Source: Strongylocentrotus droebachiensis
Taxonomy: Eukaryota > Echinodermata > Echinoidea > Camarodonta > Strongylocentrotidae
DNA: 64,000 bases
Reading direction: 5' to 3'
Assembly: GCA_035222895.1 (NCBI GenBank)
Contig: JAVYIG010007847.1
Location: 32,414-96,413, forward strand
Shown in pieces: positions 24,801-35,731 of this stretch; positions within the stretch are counted from its first letter, which is position 1; each line of letters starts with the position of its first letter. The notes beneath the pieces were generated by a model. The model ran no database searches. It had not been told where the DNA came from and worked only from the letters and a program-made list of their open reading frames with translations. A program made the translations under genes and the position numbers.

Positions 24801-25597
24801 ATCGGATGTCTCATAAAGCAATATTTTGAGGAAAGTCAGGACTAATAAATACCAAAAAAAAGAGGCTCTAGTCACATGAGTCAGGCACTAAATTTTTATA
24901 AAAGGATATGATTGATCGAAATTGATAGACAAATTCAAACTAATGCAGTACTAAAGTATTGTATAATAACAAATATTGTGTCCTCTTGACTCGTGTGTAT
25001 TCTATTTGAATTTTCAACAATATCTGAGTTTTAAAAAAATCCTTCCTCCATCCTCCCTCACATTGGGAACCCCCCCCCCCCCCCCCAGCTCTCTCTCTCT
25101 CTTCTTCTTCTTCTTCTTCTTCTTCTTCTTCTTCTTCTTCTTCTTCTTCTTCTTCTTCTTCTTCTTCTTCTTCTTCTTCTTCTTCTTCTTCTTCTTCTTC
25201 TTCTTCTTCTTCTTCTTCTTCTTTAGCCATCTCAACTTCCTTCTTCCTTTCTTTCTTCTTTCTCCTTCTTCAAATTTTTTTTCATATACTTCTCATTTCT
25301 TTTTCTGAAACACTAACCATATGCCACACCATGCAAACAATAGTCAAATTACTGACTAATCGCCAATAAACCAAAACACAACAACAACAATGTAGGCCTA
25401 AATGTAAAACTAGATCGAGCTCTAGCCTCTAGCCCACAAATACGTAATTTAGCGTTATGTAACCATTCCACTCATTATCACCGTGTAGACCACGCCAATT
25501 TATGAGACTCGCTGGGTAACACACTCACAATCATTCAGTCATGATACATGCAATGATAAGATTTACCTGCACCAATCATACGAAGAAAAATCCCCAT
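18761..25597 (-). CDS. GHDC: GH3-domain-containing protein (GHDC-like), complete, 8 coding exons, 605 aa
   Basis: Exons in gene order: 25567-25597, 24508-24698, 23249-24104, 22748-22883, 21960-22124, 20432-20574, 19562-19638, 18761-18979. All junctions are GT-AG and phases join to 1,818 nt. Start: ATG at 25597, followed by a hydrophobic segment (about residues 10-26), so the protein is probably membrane-anchored or targeted by its N-terminus. GH3 landmarks: TSGTSG at residues 145-150 (phosphate-binding loop, motif I), YAASEG at 368-373 (motif II), FYRYRFGD at 434-441 (motif III), GQLLNLRGEK at 462-471, and FREKGSIGP plus KIPRVLK in the last exon. Plant GH3 enzymes adenylate acyl acids and join them to amino acids. 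The substrate and function of animal GHDC proteins are not established, so activity is inferred only from retained motifs. Intron 1 carries a long TTC tract, and intron 7 starts with a G-rich tract. Confidence 0.93.
19476..19560 (-). repeat. G-rich tract just after the exon 7 splice donor
   Basis: On the gene strand, intron 7 begins GTGAGAG and runs into at least seven GGG runs separated by short A-rich spacers, ending in a run of nine or more G. The exon before it is only 77 nt. GGG runs near donors are known intronic splicing signals, and the tract also fits a G-quadruplex pattern. Function is inferred. Confidence 0.6.
19855..19930 (-). repeat. retroposon 3' tail remnant with (CAT)n
   Basis: On the minus strand, GGCGCCATACAAGTGCTGTGG runs into a CAT repeat, the usual look of LINE/SINE tails ending in a short microsatellite. 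No body was recognised. Confidence 0.35.
20343..20390. repeat. perfect 18-bp-arm hairpin
   Basis: TGATACAAGAATATATTG, a 12-base loop, then the exact reverse complement. It lies in the intron 41 bp past the exon 6 donor of the GH3-domain gene. Imperfect inverted pieces flank it (GGATGACTGA, TCAGTCATCC), so it may be the core of a small palindromic element. Confidence 0.7.
20968..21075 (+). repeat. dispersed repeat, copy 1
   Basis: About 100 bp from GTAGTCCCATATACATCTTT to TGATTCCAGAACC, found again at about 51290-51385 with few changes. Unclassified interspersed repeat in intron 5 of the GH3-domain gene. Confidence 0.7.
21308..21451 (+). mobile_element. 3' end of a LINE (CR1/L2-type) reverse-transcriptase ORF
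   Basis: This frame reads RYSQHAFTVSAPAIWNNFL, then SIQSFKPMIK, ending in TAA at 21449-21451. The FxVxAPxxWNxLP...SxxSFKxxLK pattern is the standard C-terminus of CR1/L2-clade LINE polyproteins. The 3' flank reaches about 21615 and ends TGCTTTATAAATACC. It is a heavily 5'-truncated dead copy inside an intron of the minus-strand gene. Confidence 0.7.
21624..21800. mobile_element. mariner-like MITE, copy 1
   Basis: Starts TACAGTCAAACCTGCTTTAG and contains TGACCACCTGTCTACAAAGA and related subrepeats. The right end (TATAGACAGGTTTCACTTTA) is a worn inverted copy. The same family recurs at 52081-52239 and 54440-54600. TA next to CAGTCAAACCTG suggests Tc1/mariner-type ends. Confidence 0.65.
21832..21919. 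repeat. (CA)n microsatellite with CTCACACG interruptions
   Basis: CA dinucleotide run with a duplicated CTCACACGCTCACACGCA block, about 40 bp past the exon 5 donor of the GH3-domain gene. Confidence 0.9.
25065..25223. repeat. poly-C, (CT)n and long (TTC)n tract
   Basis: About 17 C, then CT repeats, then more than 40 uninterrupted TTC units, in intron 1 of the GH3-domain gene. A long GAA/TTC tract can form triplex DNA; any effect on transcription is inference. Confidence 0.95.
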
Positions 25598-25790
25598 TTT
25601 GACTGATAAAGTCGTATATTTCTGCGTGGAAATTACTCCATCATCTTCATAATTCCGGACAGATCGGCGCGGCAGCTCGGAAGAGTGGAATCGCGGAGTC
25701 TACGGGGGTACGGCGCGGCCCCTCATCCGCTGGCTGGGACCGTAGTGCTGGTCGGTCGTCGGTCGCGCTGGAAGAGCTTTAGTTGCAATG
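25598..25790 (-). promoter_or_regulatory. GC-rich upstream region of the GH3-domain gene
   Basis: Directly upstream of the ATG, 25655-25775 is clearly richer in GC and CpG (GATCGGCGCGGCAGCTCGG, GGGGTACGGCGCGGCCCC, GTCGGTCGTCGGTCGCGC) than its surroundings. I see no TATA box. It looks like a TATA-less CpG promoter with 5' UTR. The start site is not fixed by the sequence. Confidence 0.5.
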
Positions 25791-26578
25791 GTGTCTACAA
25801 ACAAGCGAACACAAAGAAATTACTCTTTAATATCAATATATTCCTTTTACGTTAGTGCTGCATGTATACATATATATACGATTTTATTCGGTAAAACAAA
25901 GACGAGAGTCACGAGACAAAATTTATCTCAAAGTGGGTTAGATATAAAAGGAGCATGTCAGAAATTAAACAAGTTCCCCCATCAAAATGGAAATGGATTA
26001 TAAAAAGATAGAAAGAGAGGGAATATATGCCTCACCTGAAAAGAGTATAGGTCTAGGAACTCCCTATAATGAAAGTATATCCCCCCTCATTATAGATGAC
26101 CTGTCTTGCATTTCTTGCACTTCATCCATCGATGAATAAAATCCCTTATCGTAATTATGACATCATAATCACTAATTCACTATTACTTAGGCGAGGGATG
26201 TATAGCTACAGCCTCCCAGTACTACTATGAAATGAATCTGCCTCATGCAGTCACCCGGCCTCCTCGATTTCATTTTAAATGATCACAGGACACAGGTAGA
26301 ATTAACTGTTTCCCTATCTAAGTTAATTTCTTTAAGTTCTTCAATCCTGACGGAAGGGAGCAGGTCCCCTGAAAGTGAAAGTGAAAGTGCACTATACGTA
26401 CTCTTTTTTTTATCATAGGGGAAAAAAGAGCAACCTCTGGCATTGTCAAGTTTAATTAGTTATATTATATTTTTATCTAAATAATTTCATTTCCGTTATC
26501 GATATCCGACTCTCCCAGTTCACCTGACTTTTAATTATAATTACTTTTGTTTTCATGCTGTATTTCATAATAAAATGT

Positions 26579-27318
26579 GGGCAATTCAGCCGGCCCATTC
26601 AATTTTCCGGTTGAATTGAATAAAAAATTAATAGATAAAAGTTAAGCAAACAAACTACAGTTCAAGTTTCATTAAATCGGATGAAAAATAAAGAAACTGT
26701 TATGGAATTAAAGTTTCGCATTCAACAGTGACAAGTATGGGCTGTATGCAAATTAGTGAGTTCATCATGGTGTCCCCTCACTTTTCATAATTTTTGCCAA
26801 AAATGAAAATTGTCAGATATCTTCTTTGTTTTCTCATCATGAAAGTCCAAATTGCCCTCAGAATTATATTGATCCCCGTTTGTTTGGGGGGAAATTCGAA
26901 AATCTTTTCTCTGACGGTCCGTTTTTAAGTAAACATAAAATTAACAAATGTATCACTTTCCTGCTCTGGGAATGTAAAACATGGAGTGAATCCTCATAGA
27001 ATATGTGCAAAAATCACTATTACTTTAATTTATTGTAATATAAAGGAAAATTGTATGCAGGCCGTGATATATCAAGAAAAAAAAGAGAAAAAGTTTAATT
27101 TCATAAACAAAATATATGGGGAATAGTGAGGGTGACATCATCAACTCGCTAACTTGCAATCAGCCTATGATCTGTCTCATTTAATTATGCGAAACTTTAA
27201 AATTCCATAACTTTCTTATATTTTGTCTGATTTTGATGAAATTTTCACCGTTACGTTTGTTGGATCATTTTTCTCTCTTTTATATGGAATTAAACTTGAA
27301 AATGGGCCGGTCTTGCCC
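26579..27318. mobile_element. inverted-repeat element (MITE-like), about 740 bp
   Basis: The left side (GGGCAA, CCGGCCCATTCAA, TTATGGAATTAAAGTTTCGCA) recurs inverted on the right (TGCGAAACTTTAAAATTCCA, TTGAAAATGGGCCGG, TTGCCC). The right end abuts TTAA (TTGCCCTTTAA), as in TTAA-target elements, but the left end is worn. It is non-coding. Confidence 0.55.
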
Positions 27319-27499
27319 TTTAATGAATCAGAGGGTGGGGCTATAGGACAGTAGGGCGTGAATGTTGTTATGTTGATTGATGAATGAGGTTTGTTTGTTT
27401 GAGAATTAAAAATGATAAGTATATTATCATCACCCAGCAAGCTGAGGATTTATAGTTTTCTATTTGATCGGTTGTGTGTAAGAGATACCGTATTGAATG

Positions 27500-27560
27500 T
27501 CCTCAGGCAGGATTTACGAATTTATCTTCTGTCTTCTTTGACTTGCGAGCGTAATCAAAG
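27500..27560 (+). other. candidate non-coding first exon of the DUF229 gene
   Basis: The DUF229 coding exon has a good acceptor (CCCTACAG at 28743-28750), so an upstream exon is needed. AATCAAAG/GTAAGTTAAT with its donor at 27561 is a strong consensus in an otherwise non-coding stretch. It is one plausible partner; the 5' limit is unknown. Confidence 0.25.
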
Positions 27561-28864
27561 GTAAGTTAATTATATTTCACATTTATATTTCTTATTAATG
27601 CATATATAGGTTGTATTCAGTTGCATAACCAATTTCTGTGATCACCAGTGTAGCCATTATGTTACAAGTTAAGGAAGTGAGAGAGTGACGTGTGATTCTG
27701 TGTGAGTCGGTGCGTACATCCCATTCCCACATACTGAATTTTATGTAAGGTCTGCATTCTTTTGTAGCTTTGACGCCAGCCTTCTGCCTCACTCCGCTAC
27801 GAATTAGGCTTAGTCGGGAGTATGGGGAGTTCCGGGGCAGGATGGGTTTGGCAGGAATTAGCCTGAGAACGGCATAAGAAAAGCAAAGGATGAAAACTAA
27901 TGCGTAAATATTGTAGAAAGAGAAGATGGATGAAAGAAGAGCAAAAAAACTAAGTCAAAACCAAAGGATAGAATAATTTAAATGAAGGCTTGAAGCAAGA
28001 GAGAACAAAATGAGGACATTTAATGAATCATAAACATGTTTGATTTTAAGACAAAGTTCTAAATAAATCAAACATAAGAAAAGATAGACATTATGAAAGG
28101 AAAATAAAACAAAATGAGATGAAAAGAGGCAATGAAGGTAGAAGATAAATGACAAGAGAAAAGGTACTTAGAATTAGATAGGTCTAGAAAAAATGTGAAA
28201 GGAGAAAAGCAAACGAGAAGACAAGGTCAAGGAAAGCAAAGAGGAAGACAATGACCAGCCCTTGACAGGTCAATGGCCTTTGTTGGCTCCTCCACATACT
28301 CAAGTATAAGTTCTAGGTGCTTAAAATTCTTTTAATATTGTTATGTTATTTTCTTGTTTTGTTTTGTTGTATTTAATCAGATATTGTATGTAAATTGTTA
28401 TATGTTTTTTTATGAGAAGTGGAAAATAAATGAAATGAAGATGAAAAGGGAAATATGATTAATGACACTCCTTTGAAATGGTTATTTCTAAATTAATCAT
28501 TGAACAAATATAGCTTTTTCAGTCTCAAACACAATAACACATTTCATTAGATGATTTAGGCAACAAGATTGGTACTTTACAATTTCCTTGAATGTATGGG
28601 ACTTAGTTTGATTGAATTGAAAATGAGAAAACCTTGATTTATTACCAAAATTTGTTTCCTACATCTGTAGTATTACCAGTAGATCTGAATGGAATTTATT
28701 TGATAATTTCATTGTGAATTTACTGATGTCAATCTTTATTAACCCTACAGCAGTATGGAGGTGAGATGCATATGGGACTGAGTTGAGTGAATCAATAGTA
28801 GCACCCTCTGAGGATTGTTCTACTGTTCATGGAGACATCATCTGGGTGGTACCATCAAGCCAAG

Positions 28865-31800
28865 ATGGTGCGCCTGAGACGTCAGTGCTGCACCCTGGCA
28901 TTTCTCTTCAAGAGTTGCATCTTCCTTCTAGCCGTATCCAGTGTGCTGCTTCTCCTGCAGAGCATCTGGAGCAGTAGCAGTGTGGAGGAAAAGACGGGGG
29001 CGGGCAAGAGTGGACGGCTGACCAGCAACAACATCAACAGCGGCGCCTTCATCGAGCGCGAGTACCTGCCCAAAGAGGTAAAGTATGCCGGGTTCTATGC
29101 AGTGAAATCTTGTTCTTACAACGATTTGGGACCAAAACAGTTATGTTGTTATATTGAAACCTTGTTATATCAGGGTTTAAAAAAAAGAAGAAGAAGTGTT
29201 ACTGGGAAAATTGCATTGTTATAATGAGAGTTTGATCAAATAATTGTACTCTGAAGGTCTTGGCTAATAATGGCTTTGGGGGTTTATGCATCACTGGTTG
29301 TCCCCTGCACCTTGATACTGCCACATAAAGTGACACGACTTTGCATGAATTGTATCTTTCCTATAGTATTGCTCATTTATTGATACCAAGTCTTTAAAAA
29401 AAAAAGACTCAAGTCTCAGTTTCAAGGTCACATTGGCCCCCAAATAGTACCAAAAGAAACAATTGTTTTAAATGTGAACAATTTATGTTTTTCTTAATTT
29501 AAAAATAAAACACTGCCCTATTTCTCTACTGATCATTGGCATATATTTGTTTTTCTTTATTTAAACAAAAGTCATCATGAATGAAAGAAGTAAATATTCT
29601 TGAGGGGGGAAAAATCAATAAAACATGAGTTTGTGGAATTCTTAGGGATGGCCATAGTGATATCAAATTATCCAGTAGAAAATCAGTTTGAAAGTGTTTC
29701 TTACTTCTGAAAAAAGAAAAATACTTATGAAGATAATGTGAAAATATGTGTATATCTTCATTATTTCCCTGTTACCAATCCTTTCTTTCCTTTGTGTTGT
29801 CTTTTTTATGCAGAAATTAGTGAGCCATTCTTCAGAGTGTGAAGTACCAAGATTCAATAGCAACTCGACTGTACCACAAGATGTGGTATGTAAGAGAATC
29901 TCGCCTCGACCTGGGTCATGCCAACTGGCACACGAACTGTACACTTCACAAAAAGTGGAAACTTGTAGCCATCAGGAAAAACACCAACTGTGTCAAATAA
30001 AGGTGAGAAGTGTTATGATGTGGAATTCCTTTTATATACACTCACCTTTGTCACATTACAAATTCAACATTTATTGACTGAAAACCATAATAACCTTAAA
30101 AGTCACTGGGTACTTTTAATTTTTAACGACAATTTGTATATGGAATTATCTATGTTGGGTCATATCACCTGATATGTAAAATATCACCAACGTGACTAAA
30201 GTTAATGTTCTCTGTGTTTTCAGAACTTTCTTTATAGCGATCACCACTATTTAAAGGCCATCTGTCTGTAATGATCATTTATATTGTCTCCCCACAGAAA
30301 TCAAATTGAATTGTAGAAACTGTTTTCTATACTGTATCTACAGTGGCCACCTTTTCTGCTTCCCTTGGGTGCCTTAATAGACAAGTTTGACAGTATATTG
30401 AAACCAAGTGCTTTTCATTTGTTTCCCCAGGGAGAAGGCAAGGAGATGACTGTTGAATGTGATCAAGAAATTTGTCCGGGACCAGTATCCCTAGGAACTA
30501 TTAACCCGGCCATCGGTGTCCTACACTGGGAGGAGCTGAGTGACATGAAGGAACTCCAGGCCCACCTCCAGCACCTCCTCCTCACAGGCAAACCAGAGGC
30601 AGTCTTTGGCTTTTGCTTCATCAAGTGTCCCTTGGAGCTACAGGAGGTCCAGGAGGGTGGACAAGGTGGGGAGAATATTCAGGCGTATGGACAGGATGAT
30701 GTTGATGAGGATGAGGAGGAAGGGATTGAGGATGGTGTGGAGAACAGTTTCCTGGCGTTTGAGAAGGACTACTTCCAGGAGGACGTTGATAATGAACCAT
30801 GGGCGCAACAGCTGCTATTGCTTCCGTCTAAGCAACAGAAATCTCATAGCAAATCCCAGGGTAGCAGTGCAGGATTGAACATCAATGTGATCCTGCTAGA
30901 TTCAGTTTCACATAGCCACTTCTATCGATCTCTCCCTAGAACAGTGCATACTTTAAGAGAAATTAATAAGTTAAAAGCAGGCAGTGTTTTCAACTACAAC
31001 TTGATGCAGTCTGTGAAGGGTCGCACCTACGAGAACATCCAAGTGCTGTTCTCTGGAGTCATGTACAACCCAGAGGAGCCCTTTGGAGTACATGACATGC
31101 CCCCTGATCCTGTAGGTACCAAGGTACTTCTGGAAGGGTTTAAGCACATGGGGTATGAAACCCTGTGGATGGAAGATCTCTGTTGGACTTGGGAGTGGGG
31201 AATTGCTAAGAACTTTGTGGTGCATTCACCGAAGGAGATGCTGAGCTTCCGCTGGCAGAAACTTCTAGATGCCATGAAGGACGGAGGAGTTGATCAGTTG
31301 GGTTTAGCTTTAGCAAGCTGTGAGATCTTGCACAGAAACAACCATAATGATCCTTTCCATGGTCCACCTGCCATCTGTTACAATGGAGAATACCAGCATA
31401 CTTACATGCTGCAGTACCTCAAGAGTCTACAGAAAGCCCAACAATCTTCAAGGACTCCATTCTTCCACTACACAGAAATCAATGTTGGTCACGATGATCT
31501 CGGCACAAGAGTCAAAGGGCTGGACAAGTCTCTTGCTGATTATCTCACATTCGCAGCATCATTAGACAACACTATGACCATCCTTCTCGCAGATCATGGC
31601 AACGCTTACGGGTCATTCATTCATAAATCGGAGGAAGGGCGTATCGAGATGTTCCATCCCTCAATGTTTATTTTGCTCTCAAAGAATGCTGGACGATTCC
31701 TCTCTCCGTCTCAGGTCCATGCCCTCGAGGTCAATCAAGATCGGCTTACCAGCATCTTGGACATACACTACATGCTCAGGTCGCTAGCGTATCCAGGTCT

Positions 31801-33400
31801 CAGGACCAAAGTCGCAGAATCCCATCAAAACTTTGACATCAACCCAACTGGACTTCTGCAAGAGGTGTCCATGAACAGGACCTGCGACCACATCCCACGT
31901 ATCCAACCCAACATCTGCATCTGTGAGGATTATGACTCCAGGGTCTCCAACGACAGCAGTAGAGTGATCTTTGCAGAGTTTGCGCTCGGGGAGCTGAATA
32001 ATGCAATCCAGAACCAGTTTGTAGAGGCGCACCCTGAAGCCAGGAGAGGGTTTGGAAGATGTCAGCCTCTCCAAGCTTTTAGCTTTACCAATGTGCGCGA
32101 GAACTTTCATGCAGTGAGTACCTCAAATGTAGGGCTGTCTACTTTCTCAAGAGGTTATGGCAATCAATTCTGTGGGGATGAATAGTTAGGAAGATTTTAT
32201 TTTTTTTTATTTGGGGGGGGGGGACTTGATGTGAATTTGTTTGTTTTCATACACACAGAAGAAGAAAAAAACACTCCAAAATACTCATTTCGTATACTAT
32301 TAACCATATGCTTGTACTGTATATTCAGTAATATGCTCATATTGAGATTTTAAGGACACCTTGGTAAATGGGCATGACTTACAGTTACACTATTTATAAA
32401 TTTACTAGAGACAAATTAAAATGTAAAATATTTATATAGTTAAAGAAGACCAACCAAGTGGGATGAGAGGATCAGATTTCTCATTCTGTCTTAATACCAA
32501 CTGTTAAAAACAAATATTTAGACTGTAACATAAAAATTGCAGAATATGTACATGCAGGTACTTTCAATGTCTGTATAATACTTGAAGCTCTATGTATTTT
32601 CTTTCATATTCTTTCCTTTTATATCCCAAATAATTGTTCAAATACTTGTTCGAATATACACTGAAACTTCTAGTTGGATGTCCAATTTGTTTCTGAAGAT
32701 CGTTGTTTTTTACCCATTGTCAAGAGGAAATGGGGTGGTTTATATATAAAGCCTATTGGATGAGAGTCAGTAGTCAACATGTTCATAAGTATGTACCTCT
32801 CCATGTTATTTTCAACAGGATGATACAATAGTCATCAAGTTGGATCTGCATGTAAAAGCTGGGGAGAATGCTTCCCAAACCGAGGAGATCTTCTTTGTCA
32901 CTCTCATGGCTTCCACCAACACTCAGCCAAGAGAACAGCTCCGTCTCATCAGCTACGACCGCCTCACTGCCTACAGTCAGTATGGTGCGTGTGCAGACAA
33001 GGGCGTAGCCACCAAACTCTGCGTCTGCTCCCTTGCCAGATTGGATGCTGCTGCCAAGAAGGCCACCGAGTACGGCTCCACCCCGAAATGGCACGAGATC
33101 TCGTCATTTTTCAGCGCGTACACTTCAACCGTGAAAGAAGTGACATCGTGCCTGTATCTTTACGAGAGGCGTACACCGAACGGTGTTGTGTTAGAGGCGT
33201 CCTGCGAGTGCAGGGATAGGCTATACTTAGTGGAGATCAACGCTAAGTCGCAGAACATCATTGTGTCCAAAGAGTTACCTGTTAGCATAGTCCTGAAACC
33301 AGGCATGAGGACGTTCTTGGTAGCATTTGTGCAGAGCATTCGGAGGAAGACATGGTCATTGGAATACAGTATGCAGTATACAGAACATCGTCTAGTCTGA
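28865..33400 (+). CDS. DUF229-family protein, sulfatase/phosphatase-like fold, 4 coding exons, 888 aa
   Basis: Exons: 28865-29077, 29814-30002, 30431-32113, 32819-33400, all phase 0 with GT-AG borders. I chose ATG 28865 because its context is AAGATGG and MVRLRR then precedes a hydrophobic span (about residues 11-35), giving a type II membrane topology. An in-frame ATG at 28829 would add 12 residues. Exon 1 continues upstream to the acceptor at 28750 and has a short upstream ORF at 28755. Family landmarks: ILLDSVSHSHFYR (Asp291, the metal/nucleophile strand), GLDKSLADY, and ADHGNAYG (Asp522-His523-Gly524, second metal-site motif), followed by FHPSMFILLS. A strongly acidic insertion lies at about residues 218-256. 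Exon 4 (residues 696-888) holds a C-terminal domain with a CxC. DUF229 (Pfam) is an alkaline-phosphatase-superfamily clade without an assigned reaction. Extracellular or luminal location is inferred. Confidence 0.9.
30225..30400 (+). mobile_element. worn mariner-like MITE copy
   Basis: TTATAGCGATCACCAC, ACAGTGGCCACCTTTTCTGC, TTCCCTTGGGTGCC and AATAGACAAGTTTGACAGTA match the family at 52081-52239 and 54440-54600 at low identity. It ends about 30 bp before DUF229 exon 3 (acceptor at 30430). The open frame preceding that exon is this element, not protein. Confidence 0.45.
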
Positions 33401-35148
33401 TTAAGTACTCTCAATTACATAATATGTAAGTAAATATTTCAGTACCCTTTCTAAAAAAATCATGTTTTTACGATAATGTGATTATATATTATGGGTTCAG
33501 CTGAGAATTAAAGAGAATTTGAGTTCTGATAAGAGGCAGAAATTGGTGATGAGCATTCTTTAAAATTGTTTGTTTCATGTGAAAGAATTCCTGTTTGTGT
33601 TTTATTTGGTATGCCTCAAAACAATGTGGATTTAGCATAATAACACCTGTGATTGCAGACTCTTTGAGTGACCTGGCTGAGTGTACACTTCAAATTACAG
33701 AACAAGATTTAAACTTATTTATTCACCGAAGATCTATTTCAAATCTGGACATAGCGTGAAAATATTTTGTACATTCATTTACTCTTGTTTAAATGTATTC
33801 AACATTCCCAGAACTCAATCTTGACCTTTAACAGGAGTGACAATCAATTATGTGTTTATTTAATTGTAAAAGACTATCAAATTGCAGAATATTTCTTTGT
33901 AAATTCTCATGCCATTACATTTTCCTTCATATGAATATATGGCTGAGAAGTATAATTAGTACTGTAGATATGTCATGAATTGGGTATGAAGGCCATTTTT
34001 CACTGTATTGTGAATGAAACTTGCATATATTGCACCAACTTTAGGCTTTTTATTATTTTTTTTCTCCAAGAACAACAGTATTTTAAAATTGTACATGAAT
34101 AGAATTTTGTGCCATAAAACTATTTTAGAAATTATACCTGCAGAAACGTGCAGAAATGTACAAGTACCAGAGGATCAAATTTGCTGGCATATTTATATCA
34201 TGTTACTGTATGAGTGTAGTATCAGCCACTTGAAGGCACCTGCATAGCTCAAGGGCCCTTGGGAAGGGCACTACGAATATTGAGGGTACCCTAGTTGAAT
34301 AAATCATTATTTTTATGATTATTATTTTAATACAACATACTGTACGTGTACGTGTATTATTAGTTTTATCACTGTTAATAATAAGAAAAATGTTCATATA
34401 TTGTGAGCAAATTGAAAGATGTCCAATCCCAATTTCAATCTCACCGTTAGTTATTAAAATGTAAAAAAATGATAGTGATTTTAGTGCTGGAATTTTAAAA
34501 TCCAACTATTTGTTGGTGTCTCTGAACCTCATTTGAGTATACTCAAGAGTATCTAATCATTTGGAAGTACTTGTATTTATACATTTTGAAAGAAGATGAT
34601 TTCAATGACTTTTTTTTTTCTTTTCAAGTAGGAGCCTTCTGTTGTTTTGAAGATACAAAGCATAGAATACCGTAGTAATCCAGCATCAGCAATTGCCAGT
34701 TGAGAAAGAAATTTGTAACAAGAAGCCAGTAGATATCTCAGCTTTCAATAAGAAAATTAAAAAAACAAAAACAATAAATAGCAAATGCAAAAGATTTAGC
34801 TAAAGGTTTATTTGTTTCATACACAGTTATTTTGACAACGATTTCTCATGATTTTTGTTTGGCTTCTTTACTGCGTACGATTCTCTTATGACGTGAACTA
34901 AAATGAAAGGTACATGTATGGTATTCAGTACTACATGTAAATGAAAAATACTCTACTTAAAAATTATTTTGTTACATTTATTTATTAACATGTTACAGAC
35001 AGGGTTTTACAACTTACAACTTAGGGTTCTGCTCATGACATTTTTGTGGTATCACTGAAACTGACGTTAGCAGATTTTGCTACTTAAATTACATGTAGCT
35101 TCTGTTACTTGGAATTATTGGGCGATTCCAAACAGATACGGTAGTTAA
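33401..35148 (+). other. 3' flank of the DUF229 gene
   Basis: AT-rich non-coding DNA that presumably holds the 3' UTR. There are runs of T/A but no recognised gene. I could not fix a poly(A) site; the candidate hexamers are many. Confidence 0.45.
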
Positions 35149-35731
35149 CCCTTACTGTACTGGGCTATTTTGAGCACCCACTGACTAGGGGGGGGGGCCT
35201 GGGAGGCCCCCCCTATGATCTCGGCCGTCGATTGTCCGATGAACACGAAAATTTGCATGTTTGTAGATATTTACGTAAGGAACAAGATGGTATAATTAGT
35301 TTTTTCAGAATATGCAAATTTTTGTTGTTAGCCTAATTAATTATGCAAAACGCTAATTTTATGCATTTTACAGAAAACGTGTCAAACTCCACTTTTTGAA
35401 TGTTGAAACTCATTATATATATATATGAAACTTCTTTTCCAACACAAAAAAGTTATTTTAATGTAATTAATAATGATAATTTATGCAAATTTTGATGAGA
35501 TTTTTTTTTAATTTTTTTTTTTTGATGACATGCGCATACTAATTGTTATGTAACCCCTTACAGGTATATCCGATTTCGACGAAAATGGTATCAAAATGTG
35601 CGTAAGACTTGAGGGAAAAAAGTCATGAAACGACAATTCAAAATTCCAAACGGTTGCGGCGCAATCTCTGAAAATGTCGAGGGGGGGGGGCCTCCCAGGC
35701 CCCCCCCCCCCCCCCCCCAGTACAGTAAGGG
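35149..35731. mobile_element. TTAA-flanked (piggyBac-type) MITE, 583 bp
   Basis: TTAA at 35145-35148, then CCCTTACTGTACTGGG; the right end is CCAGTACAGTAAGGG, then TTAA at 35732-35735. Inside each end is a run of G or C with GGCCTGGGAGGCCCC and CCTCCCAGGCCCC, also inverted. The body includes ATCTCGGCCGTCGATTGTCC, shared with the shorter copy at 40017-40206. It is non-coding and presumably mobilised in trans. Confidence 0.85.

Noticed and set aside
24940-25308. Poly-Glu, poly-Lys and poly-Phe ORFs
   Set aside because: Translations of the TTC/GAA microsatellite within an intron.
30606-31787. Alternative-frame ORFs over the large DUF229 exon
   Set aside because: Shadows of the 561-codon exon, which carries the family motifs and matching splice phases.
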